Notes: generated by a model from the sequence alone, not told the origin. Shown: positions 41,025 to 50,165, counted from the stretch's first letter. The stretch: DNA of 64,000 nucleotides from Ruicaihuangia caeni (GCF_029952955.1 NZ_JASATX010000001.1:248001-312000); one strand, 5' to 3'. A program made the numbers and translations.

Positions 41025-42887
41025 ATGTGCGGGATCGCGGGCATCCGTCGGTTCACAGGGGAGTCGGTCTCACCCGACACCCTCCTCGCCATGGGGTCCG
41101 CTCTCAAGCACCGAGGTCCCGACGACAGCGACCAGTGGCAGTCCGACGGCATCGGCTTCGCGCACACCCGGCTGTCGATCATCGACCTCGCCGGATCGCA
41201 CCAGCCGATGCGCAGCGCCGACGGCCGCTGGGTGATCGCGTTCAACGGCGAGATCTTCAACTACCGCGAGCTCCGGCGAATGCTCGATTACCCGTTCACG
41301 ACAGAGGGCGACACCGAAACGATCCTCGCGGGAGTGGCGATCCACGGCATCCGCTTCATCGACCGGCTCGTCGGCCAATTCGCGCTGGCACTCGCCGACC
41401 TGCAATCCGGGCGACTGCACCTCGTACGCGACCGCCTCGGCGTGCTTCCGCTCTACTTCTCGCACACCTCAGACGCCCTCGTCTTCGGTTCAGAGGTGAA
41501 AGCCTTGCTGCCCGCTTTACCGAAGGCGCCAGGAGTGGACCTGCGCAGCCTCGACGCCTACCTCGCGGGCCGCTCAGTGCCGGCACCGCACACGCTCTTC
41601 GAGGGCGTGTCGAAACTCCCGGCCGCACACAGGGCCGAGATCGACGCCGATGGCACGATGCGAGTCATCCGCTACTGGCAACCCCCGCAGGCCGACGGCG
41701 CCGGCGTCTGGAGCGACCATGGCGCGGTGGATGCCGTCGACGAGGCCGTCACCGAGGCCGTGCGCGCCGCGCTGGTGGCCGATGTGCCGGTGGGCGCCTA
41801 CCTGAGCGGTGGCATCGACTCGAGCCTGATCGTGGCGAAGGCCGCCGCCTTGCGCCCGGGCCAGCCATTGCACACCTTCGCGGCCGGCTTCGGCGATCCC
41901 AGGCACGACGAACTGAAGTGGGCGCGGCTCGTCAGCGAGCACGTGGGCTCCGAGCACCACGAGGTCCCCGTCGACGCGGCAGACTTCGAACGCCTCTGGC
42001 CGCTGCTCACCTGGCACCGCGACGCACCGATGTCGGAACCGGCAGACATCGCCGTGTACCGGCTGGCGCAGGCCGCCCGGCAGAAGGTCAGCGTCGTGCT
42101 GTCGGGCGAAGGCGGCGATGAGCTGTTCGCGGGCTATCCCAAGTACCGTGCAGCAGCGTGGATGAGCAGGCTGTCGCTGCTTCCGGCGGGGTTGCGTGCC
42201 GCTGTATCCGACGTGGCGGAGCGACGGATGCCGCAGCAGTGGTCGAGACCCCGCATCGCGCTGCGCGTGCTCGGCGAGCGGGAACGCCACCAGCAGTACC
42301 GCGCCTGGTTCGCGCCGTTCACGACGCGAGAGCGGGCTGAGCTGCTTGCCGGCATCCCGTCGCGCACGCTGGACTGGCCCGCGGCGACCGGTCGGGATCC
42401 GGTGCGCGAGATGCTGCTGCACGACTTGGTCGCCTGGCTGCCCGACAATCTCCTCGAGCGAGGCGACCGCATGTCGATGGCAGCGTCGCTCGAACTCAGG
42501 CCCCCGCTGCTCGACCACCGGCTCGTGGAACTCGCGTTCCGGCTGCCATCGCGCGTCAAGCTGCACGACGGCACGACGAAATGGGTGCTCAAGGAGGTCG
42601 CCCGGCGGTCGCTCCCGAGCGAGATCGTCGACCGGCGGAAGGTCGGCTTCCGCGTGCCGCTCGACGCCTGGTTCCGCAGCGGTCTGCGTGACTCGATGTG
42701 GGACCGGCTCACGGGCACCGGCTCGTTCGTGGCCCAGACGCTGAACCGGCAAGCGGTCGTTCGGCTGCTGGAGCGGCACGAGAGCGGACGATTCAACGAG
42801 GAGGCCCGCATTTTCACGCTGATGTCGCTCGAGGTGTGGCACGAGGCGTTCTTCCGCAGCCCGGTGCCGGTCGCGGCCGGCGCGTGA
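41025..42887 (+). CDS. asnB: glutamine-dependent asparagine synthetase-like amidotransferase
   Basis: 620 aa. Ntn-hydrolase glutaminase with the catalytic Cys2 after the initiator Met (MCGIAGIRRF), LKHRGPDDSDQW and VIAFNGEIFNYREL. The synthetase half has the PP-loop YLSGGIDSSLIVAKAA and SGEGGDELFAGYPKYRAA, then LPDNLLERGDRMSMA. Inside a polysaccharide locus such AsnB-type enzymes often amidate uronic acids or peptide-like groups, so asparagine synthesis is only one option. Independent leaderless promoter; converges on the GT2 gene with 21 nt between stops. Confidence 0.9.
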   Translation: MCGIAGIRRFTGESVSPDTLLAMGSALKHRGPDDSDQWQSDGIGFAHTRLSIIDLAGSHQPMRSADGRWVIAFNGEIFNYRELRRMLDYPFTTEGDTETILAGVAIHGIRFIDRLVGQFALALADLQSGRLHLVRDRLGVLPLYFSHTSDALVFGSEVKALLPALPKAPGVDLRSLDAYLAGRSVPAPHTLFEGVSKLPAAHRAEIDADGTMRVIRYWQPPQADGAGVWSDHGAVDAVDEAVTEAVRAALVADVPVGAYLSGGIDSSLIVAKAAALRPGQPLHTFAAGFGDPRHDELKWARLVSEHVGSEHHEVPVDAADFERLWPLLTWHRDAPMSEPADIAVYRLAQAARQKVSVVLSGEGGDELFAGYPKYRAAAWMSRLSLLPAGLRAAVSDVAERRMPQQWSRPRIALRVLGERERHQQYRAWFAPFTTRERAELLAGIPSRTLDWPAATGRDPVREMLLHDLVAWLPDNLLERGDRMSMAASLELRPPLLDHRLVELAFRLPSRVKLHDGTTKWVLKEVARRSLPSEIVDRRKVGFRVPLDAWFRSGLRDSMWDRLTGTGSFVAQTLNRQAVVRLLERHESGRFNEEARIFTLMSLEVWHEAFFRSPVPVAAGA

Positions 42888-42908
42888 GAGGCCACGGCCC
42901 CAATCAGC

Positions 42909-43850
42909 TCAGCCGGCGGAGCCGCCCCGAGACGTGGCGCGGCGCCGGCTCACGCCGCGCCGCCGCTCCGTCATTGCGCGTGAGCTCTCGTCGCGCTCCC
43001 AGTGCACGGTGGGAGTCGACAGCCGGGCCCGCACCCGCGAGTACAGCACGACCGCGACATAGACGCCGGCATCCGCAACGCGCCATGGCTCGCGCCTGAG
43101 CAACTGCGCGAGATCGTGCAACTGCCCGCGTTGGCCGGCCGAGACGCGCCCACCCACTCCGTCAGCCGCCGCAGCAGAACGACCGGTGCCCTCCATCACT
43201 TCGTGCTGACTGCGGTAGCTGCGCCGCAGTATGCGCACGAGGTCGGCAGCGCGGCCAGGCGCGCGAACGACAACCGGGTCGGTCGGCACGATCGTGATCT
43301 CGTCGCGTGTGAACAGATCGTCGATGAAGAGGTCGTCGGAGAGGACGTCGGGGAACTCGTCGAAGCGGTCGCGGCCTTCGACCGACAGCGCGTAGCAGCC
43401 GGCACCCCAGAGCGCGTGCGAGATCGATGGCAGGCGCTCGCGAACGGCATACCATCGCCGCACGATGAACGTCGCGTGCGACGAGTCGAAGCGGTGCGGC
43501 GGCCGACCCGCGATGGCACCTGAAGCCAGCGTGCGAAGCACGTCTCGCGCGGCTCGCGCGGTGAGCACCACATCGGCGTCCAGATAGATGCGCGGGCCGG
43601 ATGCCGCGAGGGCATCGCCCGCGCGGAGCGCCGCTGCCTTCGACGCCTGCTCGAGCTCCGAGACGACGACACCGGGGAACGAACGAGCGATGGATGCGGT
43701 GTCGTCGCGGCATCCGTTCGGCACCACGATCACGGTGATCGATCCGTCGCTGACGGCAGGCTCCAGCGCGGTGAGGGTGCGCCCGATGACCGCGGCCTCA
43801 TTGTGAGCCGCGATGATCACCGAGCCGAGCGGCCGAGCCGACTCGGTCAT
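42909..43850 (-). CDS. family 2 glycosyltransferase, 313 aa
   Basis: GT-A start SVIIAAHNEAAVIGRTLTAL, VVPNGCRDDTASIA and the metal-binding IYLDADVVLT; the acceptor region holds LSDDLFIDDLF. There is one hydrophobic stretch near the C-terminus (DAGVYVAVVLYSRV), followed by a very basic tail. ATG overlaps the stop of the other GT2 gene (ATGA). The open frame continuing to 44246 is a shadow. Confidence 0.88.
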   Translation of the reverse strand: MTESARPLGSVIIAAHNEAAVIGRTLTALEPAVSDGSITVIVVPNGCRDDTASIARSFPGVVVSELEQASKAAALRAGDALAASGPRIYLDADVVLTARAARDVLRTLASGAIAGRPPHRFDSSHATFIVRRWYAVRERLPSISHALWGAGCYALSVEGRDRFDEFPDVLSDDLFIDDLFTRDEITIVPTDPVVVRAPGRAADLVRILRRSYRSQHEVMEGTGRSAAAADGVGGRVSAGQRGQLHDLAQLLRREPWRVADAGVYVAVVLYSRVRARLSTPTVHWERDESSRAMTERRRGVSRRRATSRGGSAG

Positions 43851-44764
43851 CGCCTGCCGCCTGGCAGCGCAGCTCGGTGCGACCGGGAGACCAGCGCGAG
43901 CAACGCCGCGCGCGAGTCGGGCCGGTGAGCCCGCAGAGCATGGTGCAGCAACAGCACACCAGCGAAGAGCGCGGTGCTCAGCCGACCGGCGCTGTCGTCG
44001 TGCCACTTGGCGAAGTATCGGAGGCGGTTCACTTCTCGAAGGGCGTCGAGCTGGGGCGAGCTGCCCGAACCCGATCCCCGGTGCCGCACCACCGCGCTCG
44101 GCTCGAAGCGCACCGTGCCCTCGGTCGCGCGGATACGGCGGCAGTAGTCGGTCTCTTCTGAGTAGAGGAAGAAGCGGTCGGCATCCCAGTCGCCGACGCG
44201 CTCGGCAACGTCGGCGCGCATCATCAGTGCAGCACCCGTGGCCCACTCGATGTCGCGCGCCTGTTGATAGGCGCGTGCATCGCGCACCATCTCGGTGAGC
44301 GCGGCCGGACGCTGCGACCAGTGGTCGCCGAACAGCGCCTCGCCAAGCGACCCCAGCAGGCTGGGCTCTCGGCGCAGTGAAGGCTGGGGGACACCGTGAT
44401 CATCGAGGATGAGCGGAACGCTCGCAGCCACGCCGTCGACCTCGCATGCCCTCGCCAGTCGCTCGATGGAGCCAGGCTCAAGCGTGAGATCGGGATTGAG
44501 GATGACGGTGTATCGGCTTGCTGTCGCAGCCGCCAGCCCGCGGTTGATGCCGCCGGAGTAGCCCAGGTTCGCTCCCGCCCGCACGAGTTGCACGGCCGAG
44601 CGCCCCAGGACGATCTCATCCAGGCTGCTGTCGCCGTCGGGAACGTTGTCGACGACGATCAGCTCCCACGACAAAGCGCCGACGGCCTCCGGCACTGAAT
44701 CGATCAGTGCCGCGAGATCGTCGGCGCTTCGGTAGCTCACCACGATGATCGAGCAATCGATCAT
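43847..44764 (-). CDS. family 2 glycosyltransferase, rhamnosyltransferase-like
   Basis: 305 aa. CSIIVVSYRSADDLAALIDS, VDNVPDGDSS, GYSGGINRGL and the metal site VILNPDLTLE, then EWATGAALMMRADV and FFLYSEETDYCRRIR. This pattern is typical of the WbbL/GtrB-like group of dTDP-rhamnosyl and related transferases. GGAGGGG precedes the ATG. Translationally coupled to the GT2 gene downstream. Confidence 0.91.
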   Translation of the reverse strand: MIDCSIIVVSYRSADDLAALIDSVPEAVGALSWELIVVDNVPDGDSSLDEIVLGRSAVQLVRAGANLGYSGGINRGLAAATASRYTVILNPDLTLEPGSIERLARACEVDGVAASVPLILDDHGVPQPSLRREPSLLGSLGEALFGDHWSQRPAALTEMVRDARAYQQARDIEWATGAALMMRADVAERVGDWDADRFFLYSEETDYCRRIRATEGTVRFEPSAVVRHRGSGSGSSPQLDALREVNRLRYFAKWHDDSAGRLSTALFAGVLLLHHALRAHRPDSRAALLALVSRSHRAALPGGRR

Positions 44765-44868
44765 CGGCGCCCCTCCCGACCGGTGACGACACGAGGGGTG
44801 CCGTCACCGGTCAGTATAGGGAGCGCGCTGCAGTGCGCGGAAGGTCGGTCAGAGACCGCCTTGGTGGA

Positions 44869-46068
44869 TCACATTCCGCCCTTGGGGGCTGCGACTGCGG
44901 CGCCGCCCTGCATGGCGTTGCCCGACCACACGTTGCCGTTGCCCGAGTAGAACGCGACGGCGGGGCCGTACGAACCGCACTTGGGGCTCACCGACGTGCC
45001 GAAGGTGTTGTCCACGATGCGCAGGTTCGACGGGTGGTTCTTGCCGGCGACGTCGTAGCCGGCGTAGAGGCAGTATCCGCCGCCGTTCATCAGGTTGCCC
45101 TGCACGAGCGTGTCCTTGATCGGGCCCCACTGGTTGTAGAGGGCGATCGAGGCCGAGAAGTTGCCCGCGCGGCCCGAGTCGAGGCGGTTGTTCACGATGG
45201 TGAAGTTGCTGCCGCCGAGGCTCAGGATGGTCTCGTTGTGGCTGCCGCTGCCGGCCGGGTCACCCGAGACGACGAGGTCGTGCACCCAGGAGTTCTTGAC
45301 GGTCACGTTGTTGTCCATCATGAAGCCCTTGCCCCAGCCGTGGACGTTGCAGCCGTCGCAGGTGAAGTTGGAGTAGCCGACGGCGTTCTCGTAGGCGGCG
45401 GCCGAGGTGCCGGGACCGGCGATCTCGACGCGCTGCAGCAGCAGGCCCTTGTACGGCGGGCGGATGTTCACGAGGCCCTCGATGAGCGAGTTCTTGATCG
45501 TCACGTTGTCGGCGGCGATCGTCACGTTGCCCTTGATGTGGCGCGCGTCGAGCACGGTGCCGGGGGTGGTGATGGTGAGCCCGCTCATTGCGGAGAGGGT
45601 GGTGCCGGCAGGAACGCCGGTGGTCGAAGCGCTCGGCACGCCGCCGGTCGGAGCCGGGGCTGGAGCAGGCGCAGGGGCCGGCTCAGGTGCCGGTGCGGGA
45701 GCCGGGGTCGGCTCGGTCGCGACGACGGAATCGGTCTCGGTCGAGCCGGAGTCGTTCACGTCGGTGGTCGAGTCGGGCTCAGTCGTGCCCGAGTCGGTCG
45801 AGGGAGTGCCGGTCGACGGCTTGCCCTTGCCCCACTTGTCGTTCTTGGTCTTGTCGTTCTTCCAGTCCTTGCTGGTCTCGCTCTTGCTCGTCGTCGGCTT
45901 CGCGGCGGAAGCCTCGGTCGAACCGGCCGAGGTGACGCCCCACGCGGTCAGGCTCGCGCTCACGATGGCGAACGCGCTGCCCCAGACTGCAAGGGATCGA
46001 CGCAGCGAGCGTCGCCTCCCATCGCGGTGCCGGCCGAGCGGGCGGAGAAATCTCAAAAATTCGCGCAT
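44869..46068 (-). CDS. secreted right-handed beta-helix protein
   Basis: 399 aa. A basic N-terminus (RPLGRHRDGRRRSLRRSL) and a hydrophobic signal (AVWGSAFAIVSASLTAW) are followed by a Lys/Asp/Thr/Ser-rich stretch and an Ala-Pro repeat linker (about 116-140). The C-terminal 250 residues repeat NVTIKNS / NFTIVNNRLDS / NLRIVDNTF motifs, the signature of a pectate-lyase-like parallel beta-helix (NosD/glycosyl hydrolase 28-like repeats). Cys residues in CDGCNVHG and CLYAGY may form disulfides. Probably acts on or binds the surface polysaccharide; no catalytic residues can be assigned. Confidence 0.85.
   Translation of the reverse strand: MREFLRFLRPLGRHRDGRRRSLRRSLAVWGSAFAIVSASLTAWGVTSAGSTEASAAKPTTSKSETSKDWKNDKTKNDKWGKGKPSTGTPSTDSGTTEPDSTTDVNDSGSTETDSVVATEPTPAPAPAPEPAPAPAPAPAPTGGVPSASTTGVPAGTTLSAMSGLTITTPGTVLDARHIKGNVTIAADNVTIKNSLIEGLVNIRPPYKGLLLQRVEIAGPGTSAAAYENAVGYSNFTCDGCNVHGWGKGFMMDNNVTVKNSWVHDLVVSGDPAGSGSHNETILSLGGSNFTIVNNRLDSGRAGNFSASIALYNQWGPIKDTLVQGNLMNGGGYCLYAGYDVAGKNHPSNLRIVDNTFGTSVSPKCGSYGPAVAFYSGNGNVWSGNAMQGGAAVAAPKGGM
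45640..45715 (-). repeat. Ala-Pro/Glu-Pro coding repeat in the beta-helix protein
   Basis: Short repeats encoding (AP)n with interspersed EP form a linker between the charged N-terminal region and the beta-helix; likely wall-spanning. Confidence 0.65.
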
Positions 46069-46091
46069 GGTTCCGTAACTGTTATCGAATT

Positions 46092-46114
46092 GCGAGCAAC
46101 CGCCCCTTGCTCGC
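46092..46114 (-). other. stem-loop in the 5' leader of the beta-helix gene
   Basis: GCGAGCAA / TTGCTCGC is a perfect 8-bp inverted repeat with a 7-nt loop, lying between the promoter at 46163 and the ATG at 46068. A second, 5-bp stem (ACCCA/TGGGT, loop CTAT) sits at 46124-46137. It could be a regulatory leader; it matches no riboswitch class I know. Confidence 0.5.
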
Positions 46115-46162
46115 TCGTCTACAACCCACTATTGGGTGTCCCGCCCCCGCTAGGACCGGATC

Positions 46163-46190
46163 ACTATAGCCACGGGGACTGATTGCGCAA
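46163..46190 (-). promoter_or_regulatory. sigma70-type promoter for the beta-helix protein gene
   Basis: Minus-strand TTGCGC (46190-46185), 16-bp spacer, TATAGT (46168-46163), in an unusually AT-rich stretch. Start of transcription near 46156 leaves a leader of about 90 nt. Confidence 0.6.
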
Positions 46191-46336
46191 ATCGGCATAT
46201 GATCACCGATCTCTCAGGCCTTGTGTGTAACAGGACCGTAACGATCACATGTCAGGAAGTGCCGGCGACGCGCCGATCCGCATGAACACGGGCGACTTGA
46301 GCTATTTGCGACGCCGGCCCGGCTGGCGCAAACGGC

Positions 46337-47671
46337 TCAGGAAAACGTGTCTGCTCGATTCGCCAATCGCCAATATGAAGAGCACAACCCCAGCGCGAGG
46401 AAGAATATGCCGGCCGCCTGCGGGAACGACAGCGCGTCGAACAGGCCGAGCATGACCGTGGCGGCGGCGACGGATGCTGCCAGCGCTCCTCCTAGCGCGC
46501 GTTCCAACGGCCGAGAGACCAGCGATCGACCGCGCAGGGCGCTCGTCATGGAGGCGAGCGCGACCGCGAGCAAGAGCACAGTGCCGAGGATGCCGATCTC
46601 GATCAGCAACAGCAGGTACTGGTTGTCGAGGATCCGATATTGCGGAAGGAACGTGCCGAATCCGCGGCCGACGACCGGGCTCTGCGACACGACCTCGGCC
46701 GCCATCGAATAGCTGTCGGTGCGCGATGCCGCGCTGGTGTCATCGCTCACTGCCGCGAAGAGGTACCGCACATTGGTGAGCGCGGTGGGCGCCACGACAT
46801 ACGCCGCGCCCAAGAGCAGGACGCCCCCTGCGAGCAGCGTGAGCCTCCCGCGACGACCGATCGTCGGAAACAGCACCAGCATCCCCACCGCGAGACCCAC
46901 GTAGGCGGAGCGCGAGCTCGACAGGGCCATCGCCAGCCCGATGAGCAGGGGTGGAGTCCACCGGCGCAGCACTCCTCGATCCGAGTCGTGCACTGCGAAC
47001 GCGAGCGCGATCGGCAGGATGGCGGCCAAGACGAGCGAGTACTCGAGTGGATGCGTCGCTGTCGACATCGGACGAGTCACCCCTCCGCGAGTCTCGATGC
47101 TCTCGTATCCCTCCAATGACGAGAGCCCGGGAATGGGGAGCTGGTCGACGAGGGCGTGGCCGGAGGCGAACTGAACCAGCCCGAGCAGCGCATACAGCGC
47201 GCCGAAGACAGCCATCCGGCGCAGCAGTACCTCCAGGCGTGGCATATCCGGCGGGCCGTCGGCTGCGACGAGCAGGATGCCGACGAGGGCCGCAGCGCGA
47301 ATGAGCCCCGTGTCGGCAGGATTGGCCTCCTCGGGGGGAAGCGCACGCAGCATGGCGGCGATGTAGCTGACGAGCACGGCCGCGGCGAAGAGCAGCGCCA
47401 GCGTCCGTGCGGGTTGAGGGGCAGGCGTGGAGACGTTCCGTCGCTGCAATTGGTGCCAGCACCACCAGACTCCTGCCGCGAGCCCCCAGAGCAGCGCGAC
47501 CGAACCGGCCGAGCCGAGCGACGGAATGGTGCGCCCCGACGGGATGGCCAGGAGCAGCAGCATGAAGATCGTGAGGATCGTTACACCGTCAGGGCGTGCC
47601 GGGCGCGCGGGTCGTGCTGGGCGCGCTACTGAGGCGCCGGCGCTCGTGAGTCGACGATCGGCGCCCAGCAT
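46337..47671 (-). CDS. O-antigen ligase/polymerase family (Wzy_C) membrane protein
   Basis: 444 aa, about 11-12 helices. The large loop with SLEGYESIETRGGVTRPMST and then THPLEYSLVLAAILPIALAF, LSSSRSAYVGLAVGML and VVGRGFGTFLPQY are the conserved features of the O-antigen ligase/Wzy family, which polymerises or transfers lipid-linked repeat units outside the membrane. The N-terminus has an ARP repeat. It starts 8 nt after the stop of the Wzz-like gene, so the two form a unit. Confidence 0.87.
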   Translation of the reverse strand: MLGADRRLTSAGASVARPARPARPARPDGVTILTIFMLLLLAIPSGRTIPSLGSAGSVALLWGLAAGVWWCWHQLQRRNVSTPAPQPARTLALLFAAAVLVSYIAAMLRALPPEEANPADTGLIRAAALVGILLVAADGPPDMPRLEVLLRRMAVFGALYALLGLVQFASGHALVDQLPIPGLSSLEGYESIETRGGVTRPMSTATHPLEYSLVLAAILPIALAFAVHDSDRGVLRRWTPPLLIGLAMALSSSRSAYVGLAVGMLVLFPTIGRRGRLTLLAGGVLLLGAAYVVAPTALTNVRYLFAAVSDDTSAASRTDSYSMAAEVVSQSPVVGRGFGTFLPQYRILDNQYLLLLIEIGILGTVLLLAVALASMTSALRGRSLVSRPLERALGGALAASVAAATVMLGLFDALSFPQAAGIFFLALGLCSSYWRLANRADTFS

Positions 47672-47679
47672 CCGTCGGC

Positions 47680-48432
47680 CTACTTGGTGAGTTCGCGGTC
47701 GAGCGCGCGCCCCGCGTCCGCCTTGGTCGAGGTCTCGGGCGCACCATCGGCCACGACATGCGAGCCGGCTGCGGCATCATGCTCTTCGACTTCCTCGATG
47801 CCCGCGGCGTCCGACGCTCGCGCCTCACGCTTGGCACGGCGCGAGAGCACGAGTCCGTCGATGAAGCCCGCGAGCAGGGCGGTGAGCACGATGCCGGCGC
47901 CGACGACCGCGAGCGTCCACTGGTAGCGCGCGGTGAAATCGGGCTCGCTCGCTTGATCGATCGCGACATCGGTGAGCGTCATTCGCGAGACGGGCGGCAC
48001 ACCGATTTCAGCCTGCATGATGTCGATCGACGAGTGAAGCTCGGAGCGGATGCGCTCCAGCAGTTGCATGGCGCCTCGCTCGGTGCGATCGCGCACTTCT
48101 CCCACGACCATCGGCCCACCGGTCGACATGTCCGAATACACGATGTACTCGCCGTCGGGGAACGCCTTCTCGACGGGCACTCGCACCACATCCGCGTCGA
48201 CGCGCCGCGTGAGCACATCGCGCGCCGACGCCATGCCCTCGAGATTCAGATAGGGGTTGCGGATCTCGGCGGTCGTATCCTCCGGCGGCATGAGCAGCAC
48301 GCTCAGGCTCGCCGTGTAGGTGATCGGTACCGCGCCGAAGACCGCCCATGCCGCGGCGCCCGTGAGCAACAAGCCGACGACGGTCACGTACCAGCGCCGA
48401 CCCATGCCGATCAGCAGATCACGCAGATACAT
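47680..48432 (-). CDS. Wzz/chain-length-determinant-like membrane protein
   Basis: 250 aa. Helix 1 (YVTVVGLLLTGAAAWAVFGA) follows the short cytoplasmic MYLRDLLIGMGRRW; an outside domain of about 140 residues and helix 2 (QWTLAVVGAGIVLTALLAGF) follow, with a charged cytoplasmic tail. This is the Wzz/CapA topology without an attached tyrosine kinase. ATG 48432 has GAGAGGG upstream; the frame is open to 48465. The divergent neighbour is a paralogue. Confidence 0.78.
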   Translation of the reverse strand: MYLRDLLIGMGRRWYVTVVGLLLTGAAAWAVFGAVPITYTASLSVLLMPPEDTTAEIRNPYLNLEGMASARDVLTRRVDADVVRVPVEKAFPDGEYIVYSDMSTGGPMVVGEVRDRTERGAMQLLERIRSELHSSIDIMQAEIGVPPVSRMTLTDVAIDQASEPDFTARYQWTLAVVGAGIVLTALLAGFIDGLVLSRRAKREARASDAAGIEEVEEHDAAAGSHVVADGAPETSTKADAGRALDRELTK

Positions 48433-48490
48433 CGGCGTCACCCTCTCGGGTTGTGGGCGTTGCACCGTATCCTAGGCCGAGGAGGGCCAC

Positions 48491-49171
48491 GTGACACTCG
48501 CCGGTTTGTTGCGCAGCCTCGGCAGGCGCTGGTACGTGCTCGCCGCGGCGTTGATCGCGGCAGGCCTCATCGCGGCGATCAGCGTTCAGGTCGAGGGTGT
48601 CTACCAGGCGCGGCTGAAGCTCGTCTTCCTTCCGCCCGCCGCGGCCACGGCTGACGAGAACACCCTGAGAGACCCGGAGCAGACCCTCATCAACTTCGCG
48701 GCGCTCGTCGAGCGCGAGTACACCGGCAACCATCAGCCGCCCGACTTCGCCTCCGTCGACGCGCCGCTCTACGGCACTGGCGCACGAACCGGCGTACGAG
48801 TCACCTTGCCGAACGCCGGCGGGCAGTGGAGCAGCAGCTTCCGAGACGCAGCGTTGATGGTCGAGTCGATCGACCCCTCCCGCGAGCTCGCAGTCGAGCG
48901 ACTGAACGAAGCGGTGACCGAGGTGCAGCGCATCGCCGAGCAGCGGCAACTCGACGCCGGCGTCGCCGAAGATCGGCGCATCCAGGTGGTGGTCTCCGAT
49001 GAGACGAGCGGCATCCGCTATGCCAAGGGAAGCTCCATCCGCGCGGTGGGCGCGATCATGGTGCTCGGTGTTGCGGCAGGCTGCGTGGGAGCGGTGCTGT
49101 TGGACCGTCGCTTGCGTCGAGGTCATGACGTCACCTCCGAACCACAGCCGGCGACCAGCCGTGCTCGATGA
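48491..49171 (+). CDS. Wzz-like membrane protein, paralogue of the divergent gene
   Basis: 226 aa with the same plan as its neighbour: LLRSLGRRWYVLAAALIAAG at the start (compare LLIGMGRRWYV), an outside domain beginning YQARLKLVFLPPAAATADEN, helix 2 (GAIMVLGVAAGCVGAVLL) and a short basic tail. GTG with GAGGAGG upstream. Only 58 bp separate the two start codons, so one control region serves both. Its 3' end overlaps the converging TolB-like gene by 41 nt. Confidence 0.75.
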   Translation: MTLAGLLRSLGRRWYVLAAALIAAGLIAAISVQVEGVYQARLKLVFLPPAAATADENTLRDPEQTLINFAALVEREYTGNHQPPDFASVDAPLYGTGARTGVRVTLPNAGGQWSSSFRDAALMVESIDPSRELAVERLNEAVTEVQRIAEQRQLDAGVAEDRRIQVVVSDETSGIRYAKGSSIRAVGAIMVLGVAAGCVGAVLLDRRLRRGHDVTSEPQPATSRAR

Positions 49172-50165
49172 GGATGCGGGGCGCGCTGCCGCCATCGGCA
49201 GCGACCGCCCAGATGTCGGAGTCTCCGGGCTCGCCTTCGCGTGGCATCCCGTAGAGCAGTGTCTCATCGTCGAGCCACGCCACCTGGTCATCGACACTGC
49301 CTTCGATCGGCAGTTCGACGACCGTGCCATCGACGAGGTCGAGCACTGAGACGCCCCAGGCTGCTGCGTCGTCGGTCGACACCGACTTGAAGCCGATGCG
49401 GGTGCCGTCGGGGGAGAGGGATGGGCATTCGACTCCTTCTCTGATGGCCGTGAGCGTTCGCGCTTCGAGGTCTCCGTGCACGAGCCAGTTGCGGCCGCCC
49501 GTCGCCGCGGTGGCGTAGAACGTGCGTCCGTCGTCGGTGAAGGTGACGCCCCAGATGTTCCGGTCTGCGGCGGTGATGCGCGCGCCGTCGATCAGCAGCG
49601 TGAAGTCTTCGAGGTTTCCGGAGCTCGCGCCTTCGGCATCCGTGATGACCGTCTCCGTGGAAAAGCCGATCGTCGCGTAGGAGTGCCCGCTCACGAACGA
49701 GGTGGTGGCTACGAGTCGTTCGTCGGGCGAGATGCGGGTGCGGCTCGGGATGCCGGGGAGCGCGCGTTGGCGCACCGAACCGTCTGCGCCGAGCTCGACC
49801 GCTTCGAACTTCGAGAGAACGCCGCGCACGGTGCGAAGGCACACCGTGCGAGTCGGCGAGGCGTCGACGCGGTCGCACGCCAGGGCGCTCAGCGTGCGCT
49901 TTGCGCCGGGGTCCTGCAGCGGCACCGCCGCGACGAGCCCGTACGAGTCACCGATGGCCGTGTTGCGGAACACGATTCGCGGACCGGCCAGCGCGGGTGG
50001 CGATGCCGTCTCCACGCCGCTGGCTGACGGCGCCTGCTTCGCCTGCGCCCACTGCACCACGAGCACCGCAGCGGTGGCGAGCACGAGCATCGCGATGATC
50101 GCCGCAGCGATGCGGCGGCGAGCCATCGAAACGGGTATGACCTCGTGCTCGCTCATCCTGCTCAT
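49131..50165 (-). CDS. TolB-like beta-propeller protein with N-terminal membrane anchor
   Basis: 344 aa. One N-terminal helix (IAAAIIAMLVLATAAVLVV) then extracytoplasmic WD40/PD40-like repeats: ISPDERLVATTSF, VTFTDDGRTFYAT, SLSPDGTRIGFKS, VAWLDDETLLYG. The four or five blades resemble TolB/PD40 propellers used for protein or ligand binding. Start ATG overlaps the MFS gene stop (ATGA). Function unknown. Confidence 0.75.
   Translation of the reverse strand: MSRMSEHEVIPVSMARRRIAAAIIAMLVLATAAVLVVQWAQAKQAPSASGVETASPPALAGPRIVFRNTAIGDSYGLVAAVPLQDPGAKRTLSALACDRVDASPTRTVCLRTVRGVLSKFEAVELGADGSVRQRALPGIPSRTRISPDERLVATTSFVSGHSYATIGFSTETVITDAEGASSGNLEDFTLLIDGARITAADRNIWGVTFTDDGRTFYATAATGGRNWLVHGDLEARTLTAIREGVECPSLSPDGTRIGFKSVSTDDAAAWGVSVLDLVDGTVVELPIEGSVDDQVAWLDDETLLYGMPREGEPGDSDIWAVAADGGSAPRILIEHGWSPAVVRR

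Noticed and set aside
48491-49171. Tyrosine-kinase (BY-kinase) partner for the Wzz-like proteins
   Set aside because: No Walker motifs or tyrosine-rich tail in either protein or next to them.
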